From contig JBEKUJ010000004.1 of NCBI GenBank assembly GCA_049515135.1, positions 124,001 through 188,000 of the forward strand: DNA of 64,000 nt. The letters run 5' to 3'. Both the position numbers and the translations under genes were made by a program. The stretch's first letter is position 1; each line of letters starts with the position of its first letter. The notes below the pieces were generated by a model, which had not been told where the DNA came from, ran no database searches, and saw only the letters and a program-made list of their open reading frames with translations. This document shows positions 1 through 8,231 of this stretch, piece after piece. This stretch comes from Fen-1364 sp049515135 (GTDB lineage Bacteria > Spirochaetota > Spirochaetia > SZUA-6 > Fen-1364).

Positions 1-1
1 G

Positions 2-193
2 GCGCGCATCCAGGGCACGGCGGACGGCGGGGACATCATCATCTCCAAAGAGATCAGGTCAGACCCAGCGGCTATCGAGCGGATGAAGGGGCGTGTGAGG
101 GGCCTGACGCGGCGCGTGCAGACCCTGAAGGGGATATCAGGGGAGCAGGAAACTTTCCGCCTGGAGTTCAGCCCTGTCCTTTCGCCGGCCTGA
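2..193 (+). CDS. Adenylate/guanylate cyclase, C-terminal fragment (cut by window edge)
   Basis: This is an open frame entering from the left edge and ending at TGA 191-193, with 63 visible residues. It begins ARIQGTADGGDIIIS, which matches the end of class III nucleotide cyclase domains, where an AxRLQ..A..G.I.IS segment precedes a stretch ending in a phosphate/helix element. The downstream part (TLKGISGEQETFRLEF) matches the usual 'lkGv.e.v.vyev' tail. The catalytic aspartates lie outside the window, so activity cannot be judged. A second cyclase of the same class is present at 57945-59594. Confidence 0.6.
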   Translation, partial: ARIQGTADGGDIIISKEIRSDPAAIERMKGRVRGLTRRVQTLKGISGEQETFRLEFSPVLSPA

Positions 194-229
194 ATACGCT
201 CACGGGCTTCGCGTTGTCCGTTGACAGCG

Positions 230-682
230 TCATCCGTTGACCGAGACCAGGCGCGTGAAGCGGACCAGCTGAGCGGGCCTTCGCAGCAAGCCTGCTATCT
301 TCACCTGTCCTGAGAGCAGCCCCGCGCGGAGCCCTCTTCCCTGGGGACCGAAGAGAAATGGGAGGCCCCCGACGATCTTCACGGCAGCAAGCCCCAGGAG
401 AGCCTCTGCGGTGGCCGAAATCCTGATAGCCGGCGTTCCGTGGATGCCTCCATGGATGGTGAGGGAGCCGCGGGAAAATGCAAGGGTAACAGTCACCTCC
501 GCGTCCCGGGCTTCCAGCGAGATGAGCGAATCGAGCCGGAGGAAGTCCCTCCACTTGCCGGGCTTCTGCTCGAGGTTCTGGCGGATGAGGTCGGCAAGCA
601 TCACGGCAAGACCCACCTCGCCTGCCCCCGCGGCCAGCGTCACTCGGGCCCCCGTGTCGCCGGTGTGGAGCGCCCCGCTCAC
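230..682 (-). CDS. SCP2-like sterol/lipid-binding domain protein
   Basis: This 150-residue protein has alternating hydrophobic strands (VTVTLAFSRGSLTIHGG, PAIRISATAEALLGL) and a C-terminal amphipathic helix, the pattern of the SCP2 fold that carries lipids or acyl chains. I chose the GTG at 680-682 because it forms a GTGA overlap with the stop of the upstream iron alcohol dehydrogenase, with AGGA a few bases before it. A GTG at 712 would add ten residues. It is the last gene of a four-gene minus-strand run that contains another SCP2 protein (1878-2297). The family call rests on general pattern and context; the function is inferred. Confidence 0.5.
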   Translation of the reverse strand: MSGALHTGDTGARVTLAAGAGEVGLAVMLADLIRQNLEQKPGKWRDFLRLDSLISLEARDAEVTVTLAFSRGSLTIHGGIHGTPAIRISATAEALLGLAAVKIVGGLPFLFGPQGRGLRAGLLSGQVKIAGLLRRPAQLVRFTRLVSVNG

Positions 683-1872
683 ACGGATCCTGCTGCCGGA
701 GCGCCTGACCACGCTGCCGTGAGCACGCCGAGCACATCTCTGGGGTCGAGAACGGGCTTGGCGTTCTGCACGATTGCGCCGTCGGACAATGTCATCTCGG
801 CGCAGGCGGCAAGATCGCTCTCCGGCACGCCGGCCTCCCGGAAGGTCAGGGGAAGCCCGACCTCCCGGACGAAGGCTGATACCGCCTCGGCCGCTTTGAT
901 GCCCGCCGCCTCGTCGCTCAAGCCGCGAACGTCCACGTCCATGGCCTCTGCAACCAGCCGGTGGCGATCCGGCACGACGTCATTGTTGAACCTGATCACG
1001 TGAGGCATTGCGATGGCATTTGCCAGGCCGTGATGCACGCCGTGGCGCGCGCCCACCACGTGAGCGATTGCATGGCACAGCCCAACCTGCGCGTTGGAGA
1101 ACGCCGCTCCTGCAATCGTGGCGGCAACGAGCATCTGCCCGCGGGCGCCGATGTCCGGGCCGTTCTTCACGGCAATCGGCAGAAACTTCCGGATCAGCCG
1201 GATGGCGTGCAGCCCGAGCGCATCGGAGATGGGCTCGCGCAGGGCGGAGGTCAGCGCTTCATATCCATGGGAGAAGGCGTCCAGCCCCGTCGCGGCGGTG
1301 AGAACCGGCGGCAGGCCGACGGTCAGGGTGGGGTCCAGGATTGCCACATCCGGTATGATGTGGTAGTCACCGAAGCTCAGCTTGCGTTTTCTTTCATGGT
1401 CCTTGATGATCGCGAAGTATGTCACCTCGGAACCGGTCCCCGCGGTGGTGGGAACGCAGATGTGCGGGGTCTGCCGGCGCGTGAGGAGCTGGAAGCCCTG
1501 GTGATCGAGGAGCGAGCCGCCCTCGGTGAGAAGGATGGCAATCCCCTTGGCCGTGTCGATGACGCTCCCCCCGCCGATGCTCACGATCGAGTCCGCGCCG
1601 TTCGCCCGGCCGAGCTCCGCGCCGGCGTTGACCGTGTGCACGCCCGAGTCGGCGGGTACGTCAGAGAACACGACCGCGCATGCGGCCCCGAGTGATTTCA
1701 CGACCTTTGCGACTATATCCGTCTTCTGCTCCAGGAACCTGTCCGTGACCACCAGCGCCCTGCGGCAGCCAAGAGCGCCCAGCTCCACGCCGACTTCCCC
1801 GGAGGAGCCGGCACCGTAGACCACCCGTGTCGGGTTCACGAACAGGAACGACAGGTCGGCCGGATAATCCAT
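679..1872 (-). CDS. Iron-containing alcohol dehydrogenase
   Basis: This 397-residue group III alcohol dehydrogenase oxidises an alcohol or reduces an aldehyde with NAD(P). The N-terminal Rossmann-like half carries the dinucleotide signature SIGGGSVIDTAKG (about residues 98-110), and PTTAGTGSEVT follows at 141-151. The metal ligands expected from FucO-type enzymes are present: D198 and H202 in GLDAFSHGYEA, and H267 and H281 in CHAIAHVVGARHGVHHG. The start is the ATG at 1870-1872, where homology begins; the open frame extends upstream without family similarity. It follows the SCP2 gene by 5 bp. With the aldehyde dehydrogenase at 2315 it could convert an alcohol to an acid. The substrate is unknown. 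Confidence 0.93.
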   Translation of the reverse strand: MDYPADLSFLFVNPTRVVYGAGSSGEVGVELGALGCRRALVVTDRFLEQKTDIVAKVVKSLGAACAVVFSDVPADSGVHTVNAGAELGRANGADSIVSIGGGSVIDTAKGIAILLTEGGSLLDHQGFQLLTRRQTPHICVPTTAGTGSEVTYFAIIKDHERKRKLSFGDYHIIPDVAILDPTLTVGLPPVLTAATGLDAFSHGYEALTSALREPISDALGLHAIRLIRKFLPIAVKNGPDIGARGQMLVAATIAGAAFSNAQVGLCHAIAHVVGARHGVHHGLANAIAMPHVIRFNNDVVPDRHRLVAEAMDVDVRGLSDEAAGIKAAEAVSAFVREVGLPLTFREAGVPESDLAACAEMTLSDGAIVQNAKPVLDPRDVLGVLTAAWSGAPAAGSV

Positions 1873-1877
1873 GACAG

Positions 1878-2297
1878 CTACTCGTCGAGGAACTTCGTGT
1901 CGAGCATCGCCGCGGAGTTCACCAGCTCCTGGGCGGCCGCAACGGCCCGCACGATTGTAGGAAGGTCTCCTTTGAGCTTGAGCTTGCCCTGCATCATACC
2001 CTTGACGGGCTCCAGCTCCTTTCTCAGCACCTGCTTCCAGCGCGCATACTCCCCGGTGATGCAGAACGGGGCTTTGGCCGCCTCCTCCACTTTCACCAGC
2101 TTTGCGTCGCGGCATACGCCCCTGTCCAGGTCCAGCCAGATCCCGACGTCCTGGGGGAAGGCAGATGGCTGCGCTTTGCAGACCAGGGCGACGACGCCGT
2201 AGGTCCAGTCAGCGGCCGCAGTCTTGTACGCGGGATTTCCGTTGATTGCTGCCTTGTATGCAACAATCCACTCTTCGCTGAAAAACGGAATGCCCAT
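1878..2297 (-). CDS. SCP2 sterol-binding domain protein
   Basis: This 139-residue protein starts MGIPFFSEEW, and AGGGGG lies 5 bases before the ATG. It has the SCP2 layout: an N-terminal helix, strands GVVALVCKAQP, VGIWLDLDRGVCRDAKLV and APFCITGEYARWKQVL, then the conserved GKLKLKGDLPTIVRAVAAAQEL segment, where the 'G.l.l.G....l' turn and C-terminal helix close the lipid pocket. Such stand-alone domains bind fatty-acyl or other hydrophobic ligands. It sits between the aldehyde and alcohol dehydrogenase genes, which suggests it presents a hydrophobic substrate or intermediate to them. The ligand is not predictable. Confidence 0.85.
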   Translation of the reverse strand: MGIPFFSEEWIVAYKAAINGNPAYKTAAADWTYGVVALVCKAQPSAFPQDVGIWLDLDRGVCRDAKLVKVEEAAKAPFCITGEYARWKQVLRKELEPVKGMMQGKLKLKGDLPTIVRAVAAAQELVNSAAMLDTKFLDE

Positions 2298-2314
2298 GCT
2301 AACCCCCTTCTTCT

Positions 2315-3814
2315 TCAATCGTTCATGATATAATCGTACCAGAACTTCTTCGACCTCTCGAGCGCGAGGTCCACGTGGATATGCTTGACCTGGGTGTATT
2401 CCAGGAGGCCGTGGGGGCCCATCTCCCGGCCCACGCCTGACTGCTTGTATCCCCCGAACGGCGCCCTGGCATTCAGAAGGTGGAAGTCGTTGATCCACAC
2501 CGTGCCTGTCCGGATCCGCTTTGCGATGGCGATTGCCTTGGGGATGTCGCGGGAAAAGACGGCCCCCCCCAGACCGTAGATGCTGTCGTTCGCCATGGAG
2601 ATGGCGTCGTCGAGGTTCTCGTAGCGGATGACGGAGAGAACCGGGCCGAAGATCTCCTCCTGGGCGATCGTTGCGTTGTTGGGGACATTCTCGAAGATCG
2701 TCGGCTGCACGTACCAGCCTTTCTTCATATGGGCGGGTCTGTCCCCGCCGCACACAAGGCGCGCGCCTTCCTTCCGTCCCGTCTCTATGTAGCCGAGCAC
2801 GCGCGTGAGCTGTGCCTTGGAGACAAGCGGTCCCAGCGCGGTCTGGAAATCACCGGGGTCTCCAACGGTGACGTGGCTGACCCTGTCCCGTGCGCGCTCC
2901 ATGAACTCGTCATAGATTGACGATGGGACAAAACACCGCGTCCCCGACTCGCATGCCTGTCCTGCAAAGAAAAACGTGCCGAACAGCGCTCCGTCCACAG
3001 CCACGGAAAGGTCGGCGTCATCGCAGATGATGGTGGGGCTCTTTCCACCCAGCTCCAGGGTGACCTTCTTCACCGTGTCCGCGGCAAGCTTCATGACGCG
3101 CCGGCCCGTCTCCGTGGAGCCGGTGAAGGCCACCTTGTCCACCATTGGGTTCGAGCACAGCTCCTCCCCCACCTCGGGGCCCGAGCCGACGACGACGTTC
3201 AGGACACCCGGCGGGAGATCGCATTCCGCCGCAGCCTTGGCCAGCTCCAGTGCGGTCAAGGGAGTATCACTTGCAGGCTTGAGGACCATCGAGTTGCCCA
3301 TGATGAGGGCAGGCGCAACTTTCCAGACGGCGATCATGAACGGGAGGTTCCACGGGACAATCCCTGCGCAGACCCCGATGGGCTCGCGGTTGACGAAGTT
3401 CCACGAGACTGCCGGAACGTCGATCCAGGGCAGCGGTTCGTAGGTCGGGACGCGCTCACCGAGCTCCACGAGGGTCTGGAAATGCTCTATTCCAAAAGGA
3501 ATCTCCATGAACGAGGTCTGTCGGATGGTCGCGCCCGAGTCGGCGGACTCCAGGCGCGCAAGCTCGTCCTGGCGGCTCTTGAGCTTCTCCACAATCCGCA
3601 TGAGGATCTTTGCCCGGTCCCGCACGTCCATGCCGCTCCAGGTGCTGGAGTCAAACGACGTGCGAGCCGCCGTGATGGCGCGCCGCGCGTCGGCCTTGGA
3701 GGCCACGGGGACGTGGGCAATAGGCTCCTCGGTTGCAGGATTGAACGTCGGTCTGCATTCACCCGACTCGGCGTCCACAAACTTGCCGTCGATGTACAGC
3801 TGGTACTTTTCCAT
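2315..3814 (-). CDS. NAD(P)-dependent aldehyde dehydrogenase
   Basis: This 499-residue enzyme of the ALDH superfamily oxidises an aldehyde to an acid. It shows VPWNLPFMIAVWK near residue 155, the glutamate motif VTLELGGKSP near 255, the catalytic cysteine C288 in GQACESGTR, and the cofactor glutamate motif EEIFGPVLSVI near 390. GGGAGG-type Shine-Dalgarno sequence (GGGAGG) lies 5 bases before the ATG. It is 17 bp upstream of the SCP2 gene and heads the four-gene set aldehyde dehydrogenase, SCP2, alcohol dehydrogenase, SCP2-like. The family (glycine betaine/fatty/aromatic aldehydes) is broad, so no specific substrate is assigned. Confidence 0.95.
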   Translation of the reverse strand: MEKYQLYIDGKFVDAESGECRPTFNPATEEPIAHVPVASKADARRAITAARTSFDSSTWSGMDVRDRAKILMRIVEKLKSRQDELARLESADSGATIRQTSFMEIPFGIEHFQTLVELGERVPTYEPLPWIDVPAVSWNFVNREPIGVCAGIVPWNLPFMIAVWKVAPALIMGNSMVLKPASDTPLTALELAKAAAECDLPPGVLNVVVGSGPEVGEELCSNPMVDKVAFTGSTETGRRVMKLAADTVKKVTLELGGKSPTIICDDADLSVAVDGALFGTFFFAGQACESGTRCFVPSSIYDEFMERARDRVSHVTVGDPGDFQTALGPLVSKAQLTRVLGYIETGRKEGARLVCGGDRPAHMKKGWYVQPTIFENVPNNATIAQEEIFGPVLSVIRYENLDDAISMANDSIYGLGGAVFSRDIPKAIAIAKRIRTGTVWINDFHLLNARAPFGGYKQSGVGREMGPHGLLEYTQVKHIHVDLALERSKKFWYDYIMND

Positions 3815-3939
3815 GCGCGCCTCCCGACCGTCGTGGAAACCGACACGTCACTTCACAGACGGTCCATGATACCGGGCGGCTGGTGAGAACGCAACAGGGC
3901 CCCGCGCGGCTCCGCCATACGCGAGTACTCCGTCCATGT

Positions 3940-4971
3940 CTAGGGCAGCCTATTGAACCACAGCAGCGAAAACGCGCCGGCAATGAGCAGCAGGGCCGCC
4001 GCCGCAGCGACGAAAAGGGCCGTTATCTCTGTCTTTTCGCGCTCCACCATGAGGCGGGTGCTGAGATTCTCGTAGATTTTGTGCAGGTCGCTCTCACTTG
4101 AAGCCTTGAAGTACGTTCCGGCGGTCTTGCCCGCAATCGCCTTCAGTGTTGCCTCGTCAAGAATGACGCGGAAGGAGAATCCCTCGAACCCGATGACGGC
4201 CCCTTCCTTGGTGCCCACGCCCACGGTGAACACGCGCACACCGAGGTTTGCGGCCTTGTCCGCCACGTCCAGCGGATCCGGCCCCTGGTTGCTCTGCCCG
4301 TCGCTCATCAGCACGATGACAGCGCTCTTGTAGCTTCCCGGCGGTACAGGGGGCGGCTCCTGGTCAGGGGGAGGGGCGGAAGTCAAGGGATTGTTCGGAT
4401 CCGGCGGAGGCGTGTCTGTCGTCGCCTGGTCCGTCTTTTCAAAAATGGCATCCAGGGCGGCCTGCAAGCCGCTGCCGATGGCGGTGTAGCGCTCCGGGTG
4501 GAGCCGGTTGACCGCGGCCATCAGCTGATCGTTGTCCGTTATCGGAGGCTGGATCAGCTCTGCAGTGCCGCTGAAAGCCACGATGCCGATGCGCACATTT
4601 CGTGGCCTCTTCTGGATGAAGATCCTGGCCGCTTCCTTTACGGCCTCCATGCGGCTTGGCTTGATGTCCGTAGCCCTCATGCTTCCCGACACATCCATGG
4701 AGAGGAGGACAGTGCCTTCCTCCGAGGGAAGGTCCACCGTTGCCGAGGGACGGGCCAGGGCGAATATGATCACAGTCAGACCGGCAAGGAAGAGGGCCGC
4801 CGGAATATGACGGCGGATCCCGGGTCCCTTGCCCAAGGCGTCCTTGACCAGGGAGAGGCTGGCGTAGCGAAGGGCATACTTCTGCCTGCGGCGCTGGGCC
4901 AGAACGTATGCTCCGACAAGGACGGGCACAAGCAGGAGCAGGAAAAGCATCCGTCCCCATATGAAGTTCAT
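3940..4971 (-). CDS. batA: BatA-like VWA-domain membrane protein
   Basis: This 343-residue inner-membrane protein has transmembrane helices at about 8-24, 57-73 and 315-338. A von Willebrand A domain lies between the second and third. The metal-site motif DVSGS (93-97) is intact, and FSGTA and a further MSDGQSNQG segment complete the MIDAS geometry. A proline-rich insertion (about 183-212) interrupts the VWA fold and is probably a surface loop. The protein is encoded 10 bp after the DUF58 gene, in the order protease, MoxR, DUF58, BatA. In other bacteria such sets link a MoxR AAA+ chaperone to envelope stress or protein maturation. No BatB, BatC or BatD gene follows. Confidence 0.88.
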   Translation of the reverse strand: MNFIWGRMLFLLLLVPVLVGAYVLAQRRRQKYALRYASLSLVKDALGKGPGIRRHIPAALFLAGLTVIIFALARPSATVDLPSEEGTVLLSMDVSGSMRATDIKPSRMEAVKEAARIFIQKRPRNVRIGIVAFSGTAELIQPPITDNDQLMAAVNRLHPERYTAIGSGLQAALDAIFEKTDQATTDTPPPDPNNPLTSAPPPDQEPPPVPPGSYKSAVIVLMSDGQSNQGPDPLDVADKAANLGVRVFTVGVGTKEGAVIGFEGFSFRVILDEATLKAIAGKTAGTYFKASSESDLHKIYENLSTRLMVEREKTEITALFVAAAAALLLIAGAFSLLWFNRLP

Positions 4972-4981
4972 GACGGTTCCC

Positions 4982-5956
4982 TCATTTCGATGCAGGTTCT
5001 TTCAGATTGCCGTCAGCCTCCGCGGCCCCCGAAGGCGCACCAGGGGAGCGGGCTGAAGCAGTGGCGGACTTGCGCCGCTTGCGCAGGGTGGCAAACCGCA
5101 CGATCTCCTCCACAAGATCCCCCTCGGTGGAAACCTCCATGGCGTCGGTGGCACAGCGCGCCAGTGAGGCGTGCAGGTCCGCTTCGCGCCTTCGCGCAGC
5201 CTCCTCGAAACGGACGCGAAAGCGGGCATCATGGGTGTCCAGGTGGAGCTGCTGACCCGACTCGGCATCTTCCATGACCACCATCCCGATATCGGGAAGG
5301 GAGTATTCCCGGGGGTCGAGCAGCCGCACGGCAACCGCCTCATGGCGTTGAGTGAGAATGGCAAGCGGGCGCTCCCAGCCCGGGGAGCTGATGAAGTCCG
5401 AGACAATGAACAGGAGCGAGGGCCGGCGTACGACGCGCTGGGCCGCTTCCAGGAGGGTGGCCAGCCTGGTCATGGGGGTGCGCGGCAGCCGGGGCTCCGA
5501 GAGCAGGCTGGCGATGAGCCTCAGCACCTGCATCCGTCCGGCCTCGGCGGGAATGACATGGATCGCGTTCCCGTTGAAAACCAGGGCGCCGACGCGGTTT
5601 CCGTGCCGGGTCAGGATGCGTGCAATGACGCCCACGCAATCAACCAGAATGTCGCTCTTGCGCTTGCGCGCAGTTCCAAAGTCCATGGAAGGGCTGAGAT
5701 CAAGGAGGAACCAGGCGGTAAGGTCCCGGTCTTCCACCCGAAGGCGGATGTACGGCGTCTGCGTCCGAGCCGTGACATACCAGTCGATGGCCCTCACGTC
5801 GTCGTTGTACTGGTATTCGCGCAGCTCCGCGAGCTCAAGGCCGAACCCGCGGAACACGGTGCGATAGTTCCCCTGGAGCAGGCCGTCCAGACGGCGGATC
5901 ACCGTCCAGTCCAGCCTCTGCAGGATCCGCTCAGGTGCTGTGGCTGGAGCCGGCAT
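4982..5956 (-). CDS. DUF58 domain protein (MoxR partner)
   Basis: This 324-residue soluble protein starts MPAPATAPERIL and overlaps the end of moxR by 26 bp. The DUF58 signature is clear: REYQYNDDVRAIDWYVTAR followed by LTAWFLLDLSPSMDFG, in which DLSPSM is a degenerate VWA metal motif. DUF58 proteins are almost always encoded next to MoxR ATPases and VWA proteins, as here, and are thought to act as clients or adaptors. The C-terminal 30 residues are low-complexity (Ala/Ser/Lys). An upstream in-frame ATG at 6013 is possible but lies deep inside moxR. Confidence 0.88.
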   Translation of the reverse strand: MPAPATAPERILQRLDWTVIRRLDGLLQGNYRTVFRGFGLELAELREYQYNDDVRAIDWYVTARTQTPYIRLRVEDRDLTAWFLLDLSPSMDFGTARKRKSDILVDCVGVIARILTRHGNRVGALVFNGNAIHVIPAEAGRMQVLRLIASLLSEPRLPRTPMTRLATLLEAAQRVVRRPSLLFIVSDFISSPGWERPLAILTQRHEAVAVRLLDPREYSLPDIGMVVMEDAESGQQLHLDTHDARFRVRFEEAARRREADLHASLARCATDAMEVSTEGDLVEEIVRFATLRKRRKSATASARSPGAPSGAAEADGNLKEPASK

Positions 5957-6989
5957 GACTGTAGACGGGCTGGGGCGCCGGGACGCATTCGAGCACACGC
6001 TGCAGGATGGCATCCGCGGAAACCCCGTCGGAGAGCGCCTCGTACGATGTCACCAGACGGTGTCGCATGACATCGAAGACGAGGTCGTCGACGTCCTGCG
6101 GCACGGCGTACGAGCGGCCCCTGATGAAGGCCAGGGCGCGAGCTCCGATGATCAGGTTGATGGGGGCCCGGGGGCTTGCCCCGTACACGATGTACTTGGC
6201 GATGTCACCGGCCCCGTGCTTCTCAGGGTCGCGTGTGGCTGCGGCAAGACGCACGGCGTGCTGAATCAAGAGTGGATCGACGAAGACATTCTGCGCAGCT
6301 CTGCGCAGCTCTATCAGCCGCTCACTGGAGGTCACTGGGCTGGCTGAGGGGAGGTCTCCGATCATCCTCTCAACGATGACGTACTCCTCGGTCTCCTCAG
6401 GGTAGTCCACGAGCACCTTCATCATGAAGCGGTCCACCTGCGCCTCGGGAAGGGGGTAGGTGCCGTCAGTCTCGATGGGGTTTTGCGTGGCCATGACGAG
6501 GAACGGGTCGGGGACCTTGTATGTCTCGCCGCCTATGGTGACCTGCCGCTCCTGCATCACTTCCAGGAGCGCGCTCTGCACCTTGGCCGGGGCCCGGTTG
6601 ATCTCATCCGCAAGAAGCAGGTTGGCGAACACGGGCCCCAGGGAGGTGCTGAAGTCCCCAGTGCGCTGGTTGTAGATCCGCGTCCCCACCAGGTCTGCGG
6701 GAACCAGGTCAGGAGTGAACTGGACCCGCTTGAATGTCCCCCGGACGGTCTGCGCGAGGGTCTTGATGGTGAGCGTCTTGGCGAGCCCCGGCACCCCTTC
6801 AACCAGCAAGTGCCCCTGGCAGAGGATGGCCACGAGCACGCGCTCCAGGAGATGGTCCTGGCCAACGATGACCTTTTTCACCTCATAGAGGATCTGCTCC
6901 ATGAGACGGGCCTCGTCGCCCTGGCCGTTTGCCATTCCAAGGGCTTCCTCTTCCATGCCGCCGGACCTGTACGCGTCGTTTATTTCCAT
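5931..6989 (-). CDS. moxR: MoxR-family AAA+ ATPase
   Basis: This 352-residue AAA+ ATPase has Walker A GVPGLAKT (65-72), Walker B LLLADE (124-129), the sensor/arginine region LPEAQVDRFMMK, and the lid domain. GGAG lies 8 bases upstream of the ATG. MoxR proteins act as chaperone-like ATPases that work with VWA-domain partners; here the partners would be the DUF58 and BatA proteins encoded directly downstream. The preceding gene is a membrane-anchored serine protease ending 15 bp upstream, which suggests a single envelope-quality-control transcription unit. Confidence 0.95.
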   Translation of the reverse strand: MEINDAYRSGGMEEEALGMANGQGDEARLMEQILYEVKKVIVGQDHLLERVLVAILCQGHLLVEGVPGLAKTLTIKTLAQTVRGTFKRVQFTPDLVPADLVGTRIYNQRTGDFSTSLGPVFANLLLADEINRAPAKVQSALLEVMQERQVTIGGETYKVPDPFLVMATQNPIETDGTYPLPEAQVDRFMMKVLVDYPEETEEYVIVERMIGDLPSASPVTSSERLIELRRAAQNVFVDPLLIQHAVRLAAATRDPEKHGAGDIAKYIVYGASPRAPINLIIGARALAFIRGRSYAVPQDVDDLVFDVMRHRLVTSYEALSDGVSADAILQRVLECVPAPQPVYSHAGSSHST

Positions 6990-7004
6990 TGATTCAAGCT
7001 CCTT

Positions 7005-7874
7005 TCAATAGGGAGGACCGCCGATCATCCCCGCTGCGGTCTCGATTGGGATCGCAAAGCCGATCCCGATGAAGACTTCTTCCGCAGTCGGGTTGAGCAG
7101 CGCCGTGACTATGCCCACCACCTCGCCGTTTCGGTTGACCAGCGGACCGCCTGAGTTGCCGGGGTTGACCGCGGCATCGAACTGGATGAGGTCTGTCAGC
7201 GTCGCGCCGGTCTCCTTCGACGTGAAGGACCGGCCCTTGCCGGAAACTATCCCAGCCGAGGCGGAGTTCAGCAGACCGAAGGGGTTGCCAACGGCGATCA
7301 CCTCGTCTCCCAGGCTCAGGGTGGAGGAGGCAACCAGCGTGGCGGGCTTCAAGTCATCGGGGACGGTTGCGGCTCGCAGGACTGCAAGGTCGTTCTGCGG
7401 CTGGCGCATGACGACTTCCGCGTCCGACTCGGTTCCATCATAGGCGAAGATCACACGCACCCGGGCGGCATTCTTCACGACGTGAAGGCACGTGAGAATG
7501 ATTCCCGTGTCCGCGATCACCACGCCGGTGCCGAGCGCCCCCCTGCCATCCTTGCCCGCGGTGTTGACGAAGATATCCACCAGGGAGGGTTGAATAGTCT
7601 GGTAGGCGACCTCCGCGTCGGAGGGCTTTGGAGGAAGCGCCTGGAGCGTCCGGCCCACCGCCAAGTCGATGTCCCTCTGCGTGAGCCTCTGCGGCTGCGG
7701 CTTGAGGGCATCGTACAGGAGGATGGCCGATGCGGTGAGGAGTACGTTGGCCGCGATGATGATGACCGGGCCAAACCGCGCATACGCGCGGCCGAGGAAC
7801 CTCTTCACGAGCTGCCAGTCAGACGGCGGCTCTGCCGGGGGCTCCTCACGGCTTGTTTGAGGAAGGGATATCAT
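7005..7874 (-). CDS. Membrane-anchored trypsin-like serine protease (HtrA-like, no PDZ)
   Basis: This 289-residue protein has a short proline-rich N-terminus, one transmembrane helix (about 36-54) and a chymotrypsin-fold protease domain. The catalytic triad is visible: H131 in LTCLHVVKN, D162 in QNDLAVLRA and S241 in NPGNSGGPL. The family would normally carry a C-terminal PDZ domain; here the protein ends right after the protease domain (IGFAIPIETA). I chose the ATG at 7872-7874 because upstream in-frame codons have no family similarity. It lies directly upstream of moxR and probably acts in the periplasm on misfolded or specific envelope proteins. Confidence 0.85.
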   Translation of the reverse strand: MISLPQTSREEPPAEPPSDWQLVKRFLGRAYARFGPVIIIAANVLLTASAILLYDALKPQPQRLTQRDIDLAVGRTLQALPPKPSDAEVAYQTIQPSLVDIFVNTAGKDGRGALGTGVVIADTGIILTCLHVVKNAARVRVIFAYDGTESDAEVVMRQPQNDLAVLRAATVPDDLKPATLVASSTLSLGDEVIAVGNPFGLLNSASAGIVSGKGRSFTSKETGATLTDLIQFDAAVNPGNSGGPLVNRNGEVVGIVTALLNPTAEEVFIGIGFAIPIETAAGMIGGPPY

Positions 7875-8231
7875 CAAGCGCCTTCGGTCGCCTGCGTACC
7901 TGGTGGTTCTGCCAGGTGTCCGGGCGCTTTTCCCCTCTGTTCCAGGGAAGACCACGGTATAACTTACTGCCGGAACGCTCAAGGGTGAAATGGCAGCTCA
8001 TTGCGCGTATGCGCCCATGTGGTAGAATCCCCCGCGCGGCGGCACATCTCCTCTATCGAAGGCGATGAGCCCACTTGCTCCGAAAAAATCAGCTCTTCCG
8101 TTTTCACGAGTCTAGTCGCGGTGGTCGGCTGCGAGGGCATTTTCAGCGGACCAATCCGTTCGCACCGCTCAAGTCGGCGCTCCGCACACGGCGGCGGCCG
8201 GGAGAGGGCCGCTGTCGGTGTACGGTAGCGC
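7875..8231. other. Intergenic stretch, no gene supported
   Basis: This 357-bp region separates the protease gene from a DUF4386 gene, both on the minus strand. I see no convincing coding frame or RNA gene. On the minus strand a weak TTGAGC/TATACC pair (7977-7982 and 7956-7961, spacer 15) could be the protease-operon promoter. On the plus strand TTGCGC (8001-8006) and TAGAAT (8023-8028), spacer 16, resemble a promoter but point into a region without a gene. Confidence 0.5.

Noticed and set aside
3815..3939. Terminator between batA and the aldehyde dehydrogenase gene
   Set aside because: GC-rich stretch (CCCCGCGCGG) but no hairpin followed by a T-run on the minus strand.
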